Positions 31,646-42,207 of a DNA stretch of 64,000 nucleotides are shown here, piece after piece. The translations under genes and the position numbers were made by a program. A model generated the notes under the pieces. It did not search any database. It saw nothing but the letters and a program-made list of their open reading frames with translations, and was not told the DNA's origin. Positions within the stretch are counted from its first letter, which is position 1, and every line of letters starts with the position of its first letter. Source of the DNA: Pseudomonadota bacterium (GTDB taxonomy: Bacteria; Pseudomonadota; Alphaproteobacteria; Sphingomonadales; Sphingomonadaceae); the NCBI GenBank assembly GCA_029779535.1, contig JAKPAG010000075.1, positions 1-64,000 of the forward strand. Direction: 5' to 3'.

Positions 31646-32877
31646 AGCAGGTGGCTCCCCTCACCCTCATCAATGGCCGGCTGGTCCTGCCCACCGGGCA
31701 ACCGCAGCCGGGCGTACTGCGCGCCGTCGAGGGCCGGATCGCCGCGCTGGGCGCCGATGTGGCGCCGCAGCCGGGCGATACGGTGATCGACGCGAAAGGC
31801 GCGCTGATCGCGCCGGGCCTGGTGGACCTTGGCGTCTTCGCGATCGACAAGCCGGCGTTCCATTTCGGCGGGATCACCCGCGCCGCGCTGATGCCCGATC
31901 AGGGCACCGTGCTGGACAAGCCCAGCACCGTCCGCTTCGCCGCGCAGTCGGGCAAGCCGGACCTGTGGGTCCACCCGCTCGCCGCCGCGACCAAGGGGCT
32001 CGAGGGGCGCGAACTCGCCGAACTGGCGATGATGCGCGATGCGGGCGCGCGCGCGGTCGCCACCGGGCGGCGCTGGATTCCGGATTCGGGCACCATGCAC
32101 CGCCTGCTGTCTTATTGCGCGATGCTGGGGCTGACCGTGGTGGTCCATGCCGAAGACGGCGGGCTGGTCGGCAATGCCGTGGCCACCGCTGGCGAAATGG
32201 CAACCCGGCTGGGCCTGCCCAGCGCCCCGGCCGAAGCCGAAGCGCTGGCGATTGCCCGCGACCTGGCGCTGGCCGGTCTGTCCGGCGCGCGGGTCCATTT
32301 CCGCCAGGTCACCACCGCGCGCGGCCTCGCGCTGGTCCGCGCCGCCAAATCACGCGGGATGCCGGTGACGGCGGGGGTCACCCCGGCGCACTTCATGCTC
32401 TCCGACACCGCGATCGGCGATTTCCGCACCTTTACCCGCCTGTCCCCGCCGCTGCGCGGCGAGGCCGACCGGCAGGCCGTGCGCGCGGCACTGGCCGATG
32501 GCACGATCGACGTGATCTCGTCTGGCCACGATCCGCGCGGGCCGGAAGACAAGCGGCTGCCCTTTGCCGATGCCGAACCGGGCATGGCGGGCGCGGAAAC
32601 GCTGCTGCCGCTGACCCTGGCGTTGGTCCGCGACGGCGTGATCGACACCGCCCGCGCCTTCCAGTTGCTCGCCGCCAATCCCGCCGCGCTGCTGGGGGTT
32701 CAGGCCGGGCAGCTCGCCGTTGGGGCCGAGGCTGACCTGGCGCTGGTCAATCCAGACCGCCCCTGGGTGGTCGATAGCGACAAGATGGCAGCGGCAGCCG
32801 GCAATACCCCGTTCGACAAGCAAGGCGTCGAAGGCCGCGTCACCGCGCTGTTCAAGGGCGGCGTGCAAGTCGCCTGA
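31642..32877 (+). CDS. pyrC: Dihydroorotase
   Basis: [68 protein letters not shown]; overlaps pyrB by ATGA. Confidence 0.92.
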   Translation: MKQVAPLTLINGRLVLPTGQPQPGVLRAVEGRIAALGADVAPQPGDTVIDAKGALIAPGLVDLGVFAIDKPAFHFGGITRAALMPDQGTVLDKPSTVRFAAQSGKPDLWVHPLAAATKGLEGRELAELAMMRDAGARAVATGRRWIPDSGTMHRLLSYCAMLGLTVVVHAEDGGLVGNAVATAGEMATRLGLPSAPAEAEALAIARDLALAGLSGARVHFRQVTTARGLALVRAAKSRGMPVTAGVTPAHFMLSDTAIGDFRTFTRLSPPLRGEADRQAVRAALADGTIDVISSGHDPRGPEDKRLPFADAEPGMAGAETLLPLTLALVRDGVIDTARAFQLLAANPAALLGVQAGQLAVGAEADLALVNPDRPWVVDSDKMAAAAGNTPFDKQGVEGRVTALFKGGVQVA

Positions 32878-32894
32878 GCGGAGCCGCTCAGGCG
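32871..32894. terminator. 11-bp-arm hairpin overlapping pyrC stop codon
   Basis: CGCCTGAGCGG-AG-CCGCTCAGGCG, containing the TGA stop of pyrC. Confidence 0.45.
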
Positions 32895-33014
32895 CTGACC
32901 GGCAGTGTCTCCCGGCGAACGGCAATCACGCCGCCATGATCGGCGGCCATCGCACCGAAGTGCAAAAGAATTTGACGCTTGTGGCCGGAAATGTTTGATC
33001 ACCTGTCAGTCCCG

Positions 33015-33581
33015 ATGAGGCAGGATATGCGCGCTTTTCTCTTTGCCCTGGCCACCGTTGCCTTGATTTCGACACCAGCGACCGCGCAACAGGGGATCGG
33101 CAATTCGGCCGTTCCACTGCCGTCTGCCAGCGCTGCGCAAAGCCGGCCTCCTGCGGTCTCCAACGTGCTGCAATCTGGTGTCGCAATCACGCTTGTCACC
33201 CGCGAAGAGTTGAGCACGATGAAGCGGAAGCTTCGCGTCGGACAAACCGTTGAATTCGAAGTGGCAACTGACGTCGCAAGGAACGGGGTGACGGTCATTC
33301 CGGCCGGCACCATCGCCACAGCCGAACTGACCAGTGTCGGAGGCGGCGGGATGTTCGGCGGCTTCCCCACCATTGCGGGCAAGGTCCTGCATTTGCAGCT
33401 TGGCGAACGCCAAATCAAGCTGAGCGGCACTTTCGATGACAAGACCGTCACTGCTCCCCCCGGCAAGGGCGGTGCGCGCAACATGGCGCCAATGATGGGC
33501 CTGTTTGCCATCCAGGCCGGCGCCGCAATCCCGGCTGGTTCGACCTTCAAGGCGGTCCTTGACGAGGACCTGCCCTACTAG
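33015..33581 (+). CDS. Hypothetical secreted protein
   Basis: Signal peptide MRAFLFALATVALISTPATAQ; GGGGMFGGFPTIAGKVLHLQLGERQIKLSGTFDDKTV; family not recognised. Confidence 0.65.
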   Translation: MRQDMRAFLFALATVALISTPATAQQGIGNSAVPLPSASAAQSRPPAVSNVLQSGVAITLVTREELSTMKRKLRVGQTVEFEVATDVARNGVTVIPAGTIATAELTSVGGGGMFGGFPTIAGKVLHLQLGERQIKLSGTFDDKTVTAPPGKGGARNMAPMMGLFAIQAGAAIPAGSTFKAVLDEDLPY

Positions 33582-33666
33582 CCGGCTTCGCCGCAGGCGC
33601 CATGCCTGAGGCAGTCGGGGAACGTCTGCCACTTGCGATCCGGCACGATATTACCGGCGCCAAGCG

Positions 33667-35037
33667 TCACGGCTGTGAAATGACCCCGAACAGATCGTGC
33701 GCGTCGGCGTCCTCGACCAGCACGGGGACCACCTGGCCCGGCTGGGTCCCGGCGGGGACGTTGCGCAGGTAGACGGCGCCATCGATTTCGGGCGCGTCGG
33801 ACTGGCTGCGGCCGGTCGCGCCGATGTCGCCGTCCTCGTCAGCCTCGCCCACTTCGTCGATGATCACCGGCAGGACGCGGCCGACCTTGGCCTGGAGCTT
33901 GGCGGCGCTGATCGCTTCGGTCCGCTCCATGATCCGCTGGAAGCGTTCTTCCTTGACCTCTTCCGGCACGGCGCCGGGCAGATCGTTCGCCGACGCGCCC
34001 GCGACGGGTTCAAAGCGGAAGGCGCCGACGCGGTCAAGCTGGGCTTCGTCCAGCCAGTCCAGCAGATACTGGAAATCGGCCTCGGTCTCGCCGGGAAAGC
34101 CGACCACGAAGCTGGAGCGGATCGCGATGTCGGGGCAGATCTCGCGCCAGGCGCGCAGGCGCTCCAACACCTTGGCTTCGTTCGCCGGACGCTTCATCGC
34201 CTTGAGCACCGAGGGCGCGGCGTGCTGGAAGGGAATGTCGAGGTAGGGGGTCAGCAGCCCTTCGGCCATCAGCGGGATCACCGCGTCAACGTGGGGATAC
34301 GGATAGACGTAGTGCAGGCGAACCCACGGCGCGTTCCCATCGGCGGTGCGCAGCTGGCCCAGCTCGCGCGCCAGATCGGTCATGTGGGTGCGCACGGCAT
34401 GGCCATGCCACTCGCGCTCCTCGTGGCGGACATCGACGCCGTAAGCCGAAGTATCCTGGCTGATCACCAGCAGCTCGCGCGTGCCGGCCTGGACCAGCTT
34501 CTCGGCCTCGCGCAGCACGGCGTCGATCCGGCGGCTGGCCAGCTTGCCGCGCAGCTGCGGGATGATGCAGAACGAGCAGGCGTGATTGCAGCCCTCGCTG
34601 ATCTTGAGATAGCTGTAATGACGCGGGGTCAGCTTGACGTCGCCCTGGGGGGTAAGGTCGATGAAGGGGCCCTGGCTGGGCGGTGCAGCCTGGTGCACGG
34701 CCTCGACCACGGCTTCGTACTGGTGTGCACCGGTGACGGCCAGAACATCGGGGAACTTCGCGCGGATCAGCTCGGCCTCGTTGCCCATGCAGCCGGTTAC
34801 GATCACCCGGCCGTTTTCGGCAATCGCCTCGCCGATAGCCGACAGGCTCTCCTCCTTGGCGCTGTCAAGGAAGCCGCAGGTGTTGACCAGGACCACGTCG
34901 GCCCCGGCGTAATCGGCGCTCATCGCGTAGCCATCGGCGCGCAATTTGGTGAGGATGCGTTCGGAATCGACCAGCGCCTTGGGGCAGCCGAGCGAGACCA
35001 TGCCGATGCGCTTCTGATCGGGAATTGTGGAGGCCAT
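33667..35037 (-). CDS. rimO: Ribosomal protein S12 methylthiotransferase RimO
   Basis: [48 protein letters not shown]-terminal TRAM-like domain. Confidence 0.96.
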   Translation of the reverse strand: MASTIPDQKRIGMVSLGCPKALVDSERILTKLRADGYAMSADYAGADVVLVNTCGFLDSAKEESLSAIGEAIAENGRVIVTGCMGNEAELIRAKFPDVLAVTGAHQYEAVVEAVHQAAPPSQGPFIDLTPQGDVKLTPRHYSYLKISEGCNHACSFCIIPQLRGKLASRRIDAVLREAEKLVQAGTRELLVISQDTSAYGVDVRHEEREWHGHAVRTHMTDLARELGQLRTADGNAPWVRLHYVYPYPHVDAVIPLMAEGLLTPYLDIPFQHAAPSVLKAMKRPANEAKVLERLRAWREICPDIAIRSSFVVGFPGETEADFQYLLDWLDEAQLDRVGAFRFEPVAGASANDLPGAVPEEVKEERFQRIMERTEAISAAKLQAKVGRVLPVIIDEVGEADEDGDIGATGRSQSDAPEIDGAVYLRNVPAGTQPGQVVPVLVEDADAHDLFGVISQP

Positions 35038-35099
35038 GGCGGCGGCCCCTACACGTTTGCCGGGCGAAAGGCTACTCTCACGGCAAAGGAGTGCAGGCG

Positions 35100-35447
35100 A
35101 TGGGTCCGATCAACTGGGTGGCGGTGGTGCTGGCGGCCGTTGCGGCAAGCGCAGTGCTGTGGCTGCTCTGGCGCGGCCGCGCGGTGCCGCTGTGGGCCTG
35201 GACGCTCAGTCTAGTGCCCGCCGCGATGCTGGGCCACGCGCTGGCGCGGATCGGTCCAGACAAGCTGGCGGCCAAGCCCCACCTGTACTGGATGCAGTCG
35301 AGCGGACTGGCCCTGGCCATCGTCATCCCGGCGCTGTGGCTGGCGGGCGCCAAGAACGGCGTGCCGGCGCGCGAAACGGGGCGCGACAGCCTCGCCTTCC
35401 TGCTTGCCTACCTGGCGATGGGCGCGGTGTTCAGACTACTCGGCTAG
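35100..35447 (+). CDS. Small multi-TM membrane protein, function unknown
   Basis: [24 protein letters not shown]...[15 protein letters not shown]...[18 protein letters not shown], about 4 hydrophobic segments. Confidence 0.65.
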   Translation: MGPINWVAVVLAAVAASAVLWLLWRGRAVPLWAWTLSLVPAAMLGHALARIGPDKLAAKPHLYWMQSSGLALAIVIPALWLAGAKNGVPARETGRDSLAFLLAYLAMGAVFRLLG

Positions 35448-36298
35448 GGCTTGGGTTTGGGCAGGTAGCGCTGCGGATTGAGCGCGGCGCGGTTGTGGCG
35501 CACTTCGAAGTGCAACTGCGGTTCGGTGGCGAGGCCGTCCTGCCCGTTGAGGCCGATCCGTTCGCCAGCCTTGACCTTGTCGCCCAGCTTGACGGTGATC
35601 TTGTCGAGGTAGGAATAGACCGTGGTCCAGCGCTGACCGTGGTGCAGAATCACGGTCTTGCCGTATTCCCTTGGCCCCTCGCCCGCAAAAATAACGGTGC
35701 CGGCCGCACTGGCGCGCACGGCCAGGCCCCGGGCGGCGAGCACGTCGATCCCGTCATGGTAGCCGCCCTTGGCGCCGCGCGCCGCAAAGCCGCGGCGGAC
35801 CTGCCCGCTGAGCGGCCAGGCCAGGCTGACCGGCGGATCGGCATCGTCAAGGTCAAGCTTCGGCGCGGCGGCGGGCTTGGCCGGAAGGGGGGCAAGTGCG
35901 GGTGAAGGCGCGGGTGCGGGCACGCCCTTGGCCAGGGTCGGGATCGCCAGCTTCTGGCCGGGCTTGACCGCGGCCTTGGGATCGAGCGCGTTGGCGGCGG
36001 CGATGGCCGACCACGGCACGCCATAGTTCATGGCGATGGAAAAGCCGGTTTCGTCGTCCTTGACCGTGTGGCTGCGGCGGCGCGGGATGACGAGCTTCTG
36101 CCCAGCCTTGACCACATAGGGTGGCTGCAGGCCGTTCGCCTCGATGATCAGCACGCGCGGCACTTCTGCCCGGGCAGCGATCCCGCCCAGCGTCTCGCCC
36201 GGCTTGACCAGATGGCTGGTCTCGGTCCGTGGGTCGGGATCGGCGGCGGCAATCAGCAGCAGCGCGCCCGCAGCCAGCAGGGCGGCCGCTCGGCGCAT
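35444..36298 (-). CDS. LysM + LytM/M23-fold protein (NlpD-like)
   Basis: Two LysM-like repeats (LVKPGETLGGIAARAEV, VKDDETGFSIAMNYGV) and a LytM domain GGYHDGIDVLAARG...PQLHFEVRHN; adjacent to surE. Confidence 0.88.
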   Translation of the reverse strand: MRRAAALLAAGALLLIAAADPDPRTETSHLVKPGETLGGIAARAEVPRVLIIEANGLQPPYVVKAGQKLVIPRRRSHTVKDDETGFSIAMNYGVPWSAIAAANALDPKAAVKPGQKLAIPTLAKGVPAPAPSPALAPLPAKPAAAPKLDLDDADPPVSLAWPLSGQVRRGFAARGAKGGYHDGIDVLAARGLAVRASAAGTVIFAGEGPREYGKTVILHHGQRWTTVYSYLDKITVKLGDKVKAGERIGLNGQDGLATEPQLHFEVRHNRAALNPQRYLPKPKP

Positions 36299-37059
36299 CA
36301 GGCGAAGCGCCCCGCCAGTTCGGCTAGCGAGGCGTTGTGCGTCAGGTCAAGTTGCAGCGGCGTCACCGAAATGTACCCATCCTGGATCGCTTCAAGGTCG
36401 GTCTGGTGCCCGGGGGTGTGCTCAATCCCGTGCAGTCCGAACCAGAAGTACTGGTAACCTCTCGGATCGGTCCCTTCAACCACGGATCCGCGCGCATAGT
36501 CATGGAATCCCTGACGAACCACCCGGATGCCCTGCACCGCTTCGGCAGCGATCGGCGGGAAGTTGATATTGACCAGGGTGCGATCGGCGAACGGCGCGTC
36601 GAGCAGCGGGGCAATCGCCCGCGCGCCCCAGGCTTCGGCGGCGGCGAAGGGCACGGCATCGCCCATCCCTTCCTTTTCGTAGACCTGGCTGAGCGCGATC
36701 GAGCGGATCCCGGCCAGTGCGCCTTCGACCGCGGCGGAAACGGTGCCCGAATAGGTCACGTCATCGCCCAGGTTGGCGCCGCGATTGACCCCCGACAGGA
36801 TCAGATCGGGCTTGCCCGGCATGACCTTGCGCAGGGCCATCATCACCGAATCGGTCGGCGTGCCGGACACCGAAAAGCGCCGTTCGCTGTGCCGGCGCAG
36901 CCGCACCGGACGGCCGAGCGTGAGCGAGTGCCCCGCCCCAGACTGTTCCTCGGCCGGGGCGCAGATCCACACATCGTCCGAGAACTGCCGGGCGATCCGC
37001 TCCAGCACTTCCAGGCCGGGGGCGAAGATGCCGTCGTCGTTGGTCAGCAGAATACGCAT
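36298..37059 (-). CDS. surE: 5'/3'-nucleotidase SurE
   Basis: [64 protein letters not shown]. Confidence 0.97.
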   Translation of the reverse strand: MRILLTNDDGIFAPGLEVLERIARQFSDDVWICAPAEEQSGAGHSLTLGRPVRLRRHSERRFSVSGTPTDSVMMALRKVMPGKPDLILSGVNRGANLGDDVTYSGTVSAAVEGALAGIRSIALSQVYEKEGMGDAVPFAAAEAWGARAIAPLLDAPFADRTLVNINFPPIAAEAVQGIRVVRQGFHDYARGSVVEGTDPRGYQYFWFGLHGIEHTPGHQTDLEAIQDGYISVTPLQLDLTHNASLAELAGRFA

Positions 37060-38336
37060 CAGGCGGGCACCAACGTGTCGATCCCGCCCATGTAGGGGCG
37101 CAGCGCATCGGGCACCGTGACCGAGCCGTCCTCCTGCTGGTAGTTTTCCAGCACGGCCACCAGGGTGCGGCCCACGGCCAGACCCGAACCGTTGAGGGTG
37201 TGGACGAATTCGGTGCCTTTCTGCCCTTCCGGCCGATAGCGCGCGTTCATCCGCCGCGCCTGGAAATCGCCGCAGTTCGAACAGGACGAAATCTCGCGGT
37301 AGGCATTCTGGCCCGGCAGCCAGACCTCAAGGTCATAGGTCTTGCGCGCGCCGAAGCCCATGTCGCCGGTGCACAGCAGCACCTTGCGATACGGCAGTTT
37401 CAGCGCCTGCAGGACCGCTTCGGCAGACTGGGTCATGCGCTCATGCTCGGCCGCGCTGTCTTCGGGGCGGACCACGCTGACCAGCTCGCACTTTTCGAAC
37501 TGGTGCTGGCGGATGAAGCCGCGCGTATCCTTGCCGGCGGCCCCGGCCTCGCTGCGGAAGCACAGGGTCAGCGCGGTCATGCGGATCGGCAGTGCCGCCT
37601 CGTCGAGCAGCTGCCCCATGACCGAGCTGGTCAGGCTGACTTCGGCGGTGGGGATCAGCCAGCGATCATCGGTGGTGCGGAACAGGTCATCGGCGAACTT
37701 GGGCAGCTTGTCGGTGCCGTACATTGCTTCGTCGCGGACCATCACCGGCGGGTTGCATTCAGTATAGCCCGCCTGGGTGGTCTGCATGTCGAGCATGAAC
37801 TGGCCGAGCGCGCGGTGCAGACGCGCCATCGCGCCGCGCAGGAAGGTAAAGCGCGCGCCGCTCATCGCCGCGGCGGTTTCGAAATCCAGGCCCAGCGCCG
37901 GGCCGATGTCGGCATGTTCGCGCGGGGTGAAGGCAAAGCTGCGCGGCGTGCCCCAGCGACTGATTTCGATATTATCGCCCTCGTCCTGGCCATCGGGGGC
38001 ATCGGCGGCGGGCAGGTTGGGGATTCGCGCGAGGGTATCGGTCAGCCGCGCGAGCAGATCGCGGTCCTCGGCTTCCAGCGCGGGCAGCGTGTCCTTCAGC
38101 GCGGCGACTTCGGCTTTCAGCCGTTCCGCCTCGTCCTTGTCGCCCCGCCCCATCGCTGCGCCGATCGCCTTCGAGGCATCGTTGCGGCGGCTTTGCGCTT
38201 CCTGCATCCGGGTCGCCACCGCGCGCCGCGCGCTGTCTAGCGCCAGGATTGCGGCGGATTGCGGCTCAAGCCCGCGCCGGGCCAGGCCGGCGTCGAAGGC
38301 TGCGGGGTTCTCTCGGATGGACTTGATGTCATGCAT
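37059..38336 (-). CDS. serS: Serine--tRNA ligase
   Basis: [104 protein letters not shown]. Confidence 0.98.
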   Translation of the reverse strand: MHDIKSIRENPAAFDAGLARRGLEPQSAAILALDSARRAVATRMQEAQSRRNDASKAIGAAMGRGDKDEAERLKAEVAALKDTLPALEAEDRDLLARLTDTLARIPNLPAADAPDGQDEGDNIEISRWGTPRSFAFTPREHADIGPALGLDFETAAAMSGARFTFLRGAMARLHRALGQFMLDMQTTQAGYTECNPPVMVRDEAMYGTDKLPKFADDLFRTTDDRWLIPTAEVSLTSSVMGQLLDEAALPIRMTALTLCFRSEAGAAGKDTRGFIRQHQFEKCELVSVVRPEDSAAEHERMTQSAEAVLQALKLPYRKVLLCTGDMGFGARKTYDLEVWLPGQNAYREISSCSNCGDFQARRMNARYRPEGQKGTEFVHTLNGSGLAVGRTLVAVLENYQQEDGSVTVPDALRPYMGGIDTLVPA

Positions 38337-38389
38337 GGTGCGCAGGCCTATGCCCGCAAGCGCCACTGCTTTCAAGGAGAGGAGGGAAG

Positions 38390-38464
38390 TGGTGGGCGCG
38401 ACAGGGATTGAACCTGTGACCCCACCCGTGTGAAGGGTGTGCTCTACCGCTGAGCTACGCGCCC
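38390..38464 (-). tRNA. tRNA-Val (CAC)
   Basis: Minus strand GGGCGCGTAGCTCAGCGGTAGAGCACACCCTTCACACGGGTGGGGTCACAGGTTCAATCCCTGTCGCGCCCACCA. Confidence 0.95.
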
Positions 38465-38540
38465 ACTTCCGTCGGGAAGCGCGCCCTTAAAGCGGTCTGT
38501 TCGAATTGACAAGCGCCGATGAGCATCTAAGGGCGCTTTC

Positions 38541-38828
38541 ATGAGCGAAGAAACCAATTCCGGCCCCGACGTGCCCCCCGATCACCTCGCGATCAACCCG
38601 CGCAGCCCGCATTTCGATGCCGAAAAGCTGCAACGCGGCGTGGGCATCCGCTTCAAGGGCGTGGTCCGCACCAATGTTGAGGAATATTGCATTTCCGAAG
38701 GCTGGGTGCGCGTCCAGGCCGGCAAGACCATGGACCGCAAGGGTCAGCCGCTGACCATCAAGCTGAACGGCCCGGTCGAAGCCTGGTACGAGGACCTGGG
38801 CGACAATCCGCCCGTGGCCAGGGCCTGA
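38541..38828 (+). CDS. DUF3297 family protein
   Basis: PPDHLAINPRSPHFDAEKLQRGVGIRFKGVVRTNVEEYCISEGWVRV. Confidence 0.85.
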   Translation: MSEETNSGPDVPPDHLAINPRSPHFDAEKLQRGVGIRFKGVVRTNVEEYCISEGWVRVQAGKTMDRKGQPLTIKLNGPVEAWYEDLGDNPPVARA

Positions 38829-38832
38829 ACGA

Positions 38833-39483
38833 TCAGATCCCCAGCTTCGCGCTGATCAGATCGCCGATCGGATCGGAGCTGCGGGCGGCCGGCTTGTCGC
38901 TCTTGGCGAAAGTCAGCGGGCGCGTCAGGATCGGGCGTTCGCCCTTGGGCGGCTTGCCCTTGTAAATGAAGCCCTGCACCGGCCAATGGGTTCCGCCCAG
39001 GGCCTGGATCGGGGCATACCACACACGCACCTCGCTCCAGTCGTTGTCCTCCGACACGTCGACGGCGCGGACATCGTCCTCGATCTGGCCGCGCCGACCG
39101 TTGATCGGGCTCCAGTTGGCATGGCGGATCAGGATCGTGCGCGAATCGATGATCCGGCTGACGGCAGCGACATGGCCGAGCGTGGAATTGCCGTGCGGCT
39201 TGAACGCCATCACCGCGCCGACCCGGGGCATGGTGCCCCGCGAATAACGGCCGGCGGCCTGGTCCCACCAGGTGTGAGCATCGCCGAAGATCATGATGCC
39301 GGACACCTGCCGGGCATAAGGCACGCATTGCAGGTAGGGCGGTAGCATGATGCTGCCCCCGCCCGAAACCATGGCACTGTCGTCCAGCGCGATGCCGCGC
39401 GCAGCCACCGGCCCCGCCCCGGCAGCCAGAACGCCCAGGGCCCCCGCCATCACGACCGCCATCATGCGAATGTGTCCCGTCAT
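38833..39483 (-). CDS. CHAP domain-containing secreted protein
   Basis: Signal peptide; LQCVPYARQVSGIMIFGDAHTWWDQAAGRY...GHVAAVSRI fits a CHAP Cys/His core. Confidence 0.85.
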   Translation of the reverse strand: MTGHIRMMAVVMAGALGVLAAGAGPVAARGIALDDSAMVSGGGSIMLPPYLQCVPYARQVSGIMIFGDAHTWWDQAAGRYSRGTMPRVGAVMAFKPHGNSTLGHVAAVSRIIDSRTILIRHANWSPINGRRGQIEDDVRAVDVSEDNDWSEVRVWYAPIQALGGTHWPVQGFIYKGKPPKGERPILTRPLTFAKSDKPAARSSDPIGDLISAKLGI

Positions 39484-39598
39484 GGACTAGGTAAATGCCA
39501 CGACAAGGTTAGGGCCAACATAGCCGGTTTGGTTAACAACGCCGCAAGATTCTGCCCTATGCCTTGCAAATTGCGGCCAGTGCGGTCAGGGGCATACA

Positions 39599-40972
39599 AT
39601 GGCCCTCCCGCAAGTGATCATCATTGGACGTCCCAACGTGGGCAAAAGCACCTTGTTCAACCGGCTGGTGGGCAAGAAGCTGGCGCTGGTCGATGATCAG
39701 CCCGGAGTGACCCGCGACCGCCGGTTCGGCGAAGCGCACCTGCTGGGGCTGGATTTCACCGTGGTCGACACCGCCGGCTGGGAAGACGATGACCCGTCCA
39801 GCCTGCCCGGCCGTATGCGCCAGCAGACCGAGGCCAGCCTGCACGGCGCCGATGTGGCCCTGTTCGTGATCGATGCCCGCGCCGGGCTGACCCCGCTGGA
39901 CGAGGAAATCGGCCGCTGGCTGCGCGAACAGCCGGTGCCGGTGATCCTGCTGGCGAACAAGGCCGAAGGCCGCGCCGGCGAACCGGGGATCCTCGAATCC
40001 TATGCCCTTGGCCTGGGCGATCCAGTGCCCGTTTCGGCCGAACATGGCGAAGGCATGGGCGACCTGTTCGAAGCCTTGCTGCCCTATCTGGACGACAAGC
40101 AGCAGGATGAGGACGAATTCGCCGAGGACGACGAGGAAGCCCCCAGCGGCCCGCTCAAGCTGGCGATCGTCGGCCGCCCGAACGCCGGCAAGAGCACGCT
40201 GATCAACGCCCTGCTGCACGAAGACCGGCTGCTGACCGGGCCCGAAGCCGGGATTACCCGCGATTCGATCGCGGTGGACTGGACCTGGACCGATCCCGAC
40301 ACGGGCGAAGAACGCCCCGTCCGCCTGATCGACACCGCCGGGATGCGCAAGAAGGCGCAGGTCGTCGACAAGCTGGAAAAGCTGTCAGTCGCCGATGCGC
40401 GCCGCGCGGTGGACTTTGCCGAAGTGGTCGTCTTGCTGCTCGACGCGACGCGCGGGCTGGAACACCAGGACCTCAAGATCGCCAGCCTGGTTCTGGAAGA
40501 AGGCCGCGCGCTGATCGTCGCGATCAACAAGTGGGACGTGGCCGACAATGCCAGCAGCCTGTTCAACGGTATCCGCGCCGCGCTTGACGACGGGCTGAGC
40601 CAGGTCAAGGGCCTGCCGCTGCTGGCCGTTTCGGCGCGCACCGGCAAGGGGCTGGACCAGCTGGTCAAGTCGGCCTTCGAATTGCGCGAAGCCTGGTCGA
40701 AGCGCGTGCCGACCGCGCTGCTCAACCGCTGGTTCGACGATGCCCTGGCCAAGAACCCACCCCCCGCCCCCGGCGGCAAGCGGATCAAGCTGCGCTACAT
40801 CACCCAGGCACGTGTCCGCCCACCCAGCTTCGTGCTGTTCGGCACGCGGCTCGATCAGCTCCCCGGCAGTTATGAACGCTACCTGGTCAATAGCCTGCGC
40901 CGCGATCTGGGCTTCGATTCGGTGCCGGTGCGCCTGACGCTGCGGATGCCGAAGAACCCGTTCAAGAAGTAG
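39599..40972 (+). CDS. der: Ribosome biogenesis GTPase Der
   Basis: Two G domains: IIGRPNVGKSTLFNRLVG and IVGRPNAGKSTLINALL; KH-like C-terminus. Confidence 0.98.
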   Translation: MALPQVIIIGRPNVGKSTLFNRLVGKKLALVDDQPGVTRDRRFGEAHLLGLDFTVVDTAGWEDDDPSSLPGRMRQQTEASLHGADVALFVIDARAGLTPLDEEIGRWLREQPVPVILLANKAEGRAGEPGILESYALGLGDPVPVSAEHGEGMGDLFEALLPYLDDKQQDEDEFAEDDEEAPSGPLKLAIVGRPNAGKSTLINALLHEDRLLTGPEAGITRDSIAVDWTWTDPDTGEERPVRLIDTAGMRKKAQVVDKLEKLSVADARRAVDFAEVVVLLLDATRGLEHQDLKIASLVLEEGRALIVAINKWDVADNASSLFNGIRAALDDGLSQVKGLPLLAVSARTGKGLDQLVKSAFELREAWSKRVPTALLNRWFDDALAKNPPPAPGGKRIKLRYITQARVRPPSFVLFGTRLDQLPGSYERYLVNSLRRDLGFDSVPVRLTLRMPKNPFKK

Positions 40973-42203
40973 CGCGCCGCCGCAGTGGTTGCATGCGCCA
41001 CTCGGTGGCGCTGCGCCACAGCCATTCGAGCGGCCCCTGCCGGAAGCGCGCCAGCCAAGGCGCGCTCCAACCCAGTATCAGGGCCCAGCCCAGCAGCACG
41101 AACAGCCAGTGCGCCGCCGCGCCATGCCGGGCGAACAGGCCCAGCCCCCAGCCATAGAACAGCGCGCCCATCACCAGGCTGGTGCCGATGTAGTTGCTGA
41201 ACGCCATTCGCCCCGCCGCCATCAGCAGATGGCCGGGCTGGCTGCGCACCAGGCGCGCCGCGGCCAGCATCAGCAATGCGGCATAGCCCAGCGCCATGGC
41301 CAGATGCGGCAGGCCCAGAGCATAGTTGACTAGCAGCCGCATGGTCATTTCAGGAAAGTGCGCGGCGCGCGCCCACAGGGCGGCCCACAGGCTGACCGCC
41401 CCGCCCAGCCCCACCCCGACCAGCGCGATCTGTCGCAGTCGCCGCCTGGGCCATTGGCCGGAAAAGAACCCCGCGCGCAGCAACGCCATGCCCAGGAGCA
41501 TGAAGGGCAGTGTCTCGCCGATCGCGAACAGGGTGACCCGCAGCAGATAGAACGGGCGTTCGCTCAGCTTGGCCGTCACTTGCGCCCCCCAGTCGCGGCG
41601 CGCTTCGGCCATGTCGGCGGCGTCCTGCACGCGGTAGGGGGCCTTGATTGCCGCGATCCGCTCTTGCAGCGCGGTGTCGTTCGGCCGGGCCAGCGCCGCC
41701 TGCTCGATCGCCGCATCGCTCAGCGACAGGGCCGTGCCGGCGACTTGCCAGAACAGGAACAGCGCCATGCCGCTGCCGACCAGCGCCGGGGCGGACGCCT
41801 TTCGCAAGGCCAGGGCGATCGTTCCGGCCACCGCATACAGGAACAGGATGTCGCCCCACCACAGCAGCAGGAAGTGGAGATAGCCGAACAGCGCCAGCCA
41901 GCCGAGCCGGCGCAGTTGCATTGCCTGGCCATCGCGGCCCTGTTCGTCCGCACGTTCAACGAACAGCAGCATGCTGGCGCCGAACAGCAGGCTGAACAGC
42001 GCGCGCATCTTGCCTTCGAACAGCCAGAACATGGCGGCAAAGGCCCATTCGTCCGCAGGACCCGCCGGCGTGGGGATCGACGGTGTGTAAGTGGCCGAAG
42101 GCGGCCCGGCGAACCCGGCAATATTGACTGCCAGGATGCCCAGTACGGCAACGCCTCGGATCAGATCGAGCGCGGCGATCCGTTCGCGCGCCGCATCAGC
42201 CAT
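40962..42203 (-). CDS. DUF418 domain-containing membrane protein
   Basis: RIAALDLIRGVAVLGILAVNIAGF...LFSLLFGASMLLFVERAD; C-terminal GRMAFSNYIGTSLVMGALFYGWGLGLF...QGPLEWLWRSATEW. Confidence 0.92.
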   Translation of the reverse strand: MADAARERIAALDLIRGVAVLGILAVNIAGFAGPPSATYTPSIPTPAGPADEWAFAAMFWLFEGKMRALFSLLFGASMLLFVERADEQGRDGQAMQLRRLGWLALFGYLHFLLLWWGDILFLYAVAGTIALALRKASAPALVGSGMALFLFWQVAGTALSLSDAAIEQAALARPNDTALQERIAAIKAPYRVQDAADMAEARRDWGAQVTAKLSERPFYLLRVTLFAIGETLPFMLLGMALLRAGFFSGQWPRRRLRQIALVGVGLGGAVSLWAALWARAAHFPEMTMRLLVNYALGLPHLAMALGYAALLMLAAARLVRSQPGHLLMAAGRMAFSNYIGTSLVMGALFYGWGLGLFARHGAAAHWLFVLLGWALILGWSAPWLARFRQGPLEWLWRSATEWRMQPLRRRATS

Positions 42204-42207
42204 CGCG

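Noticed and set aside
39510-39545. CCGGTTTGGTTAAC upstream of CHAP/der as a third copy of the XRE-like motif
   Set aside because: Only partial similarity, and TTAAC half-sites give an equally good alternative reading; too weak to claim.
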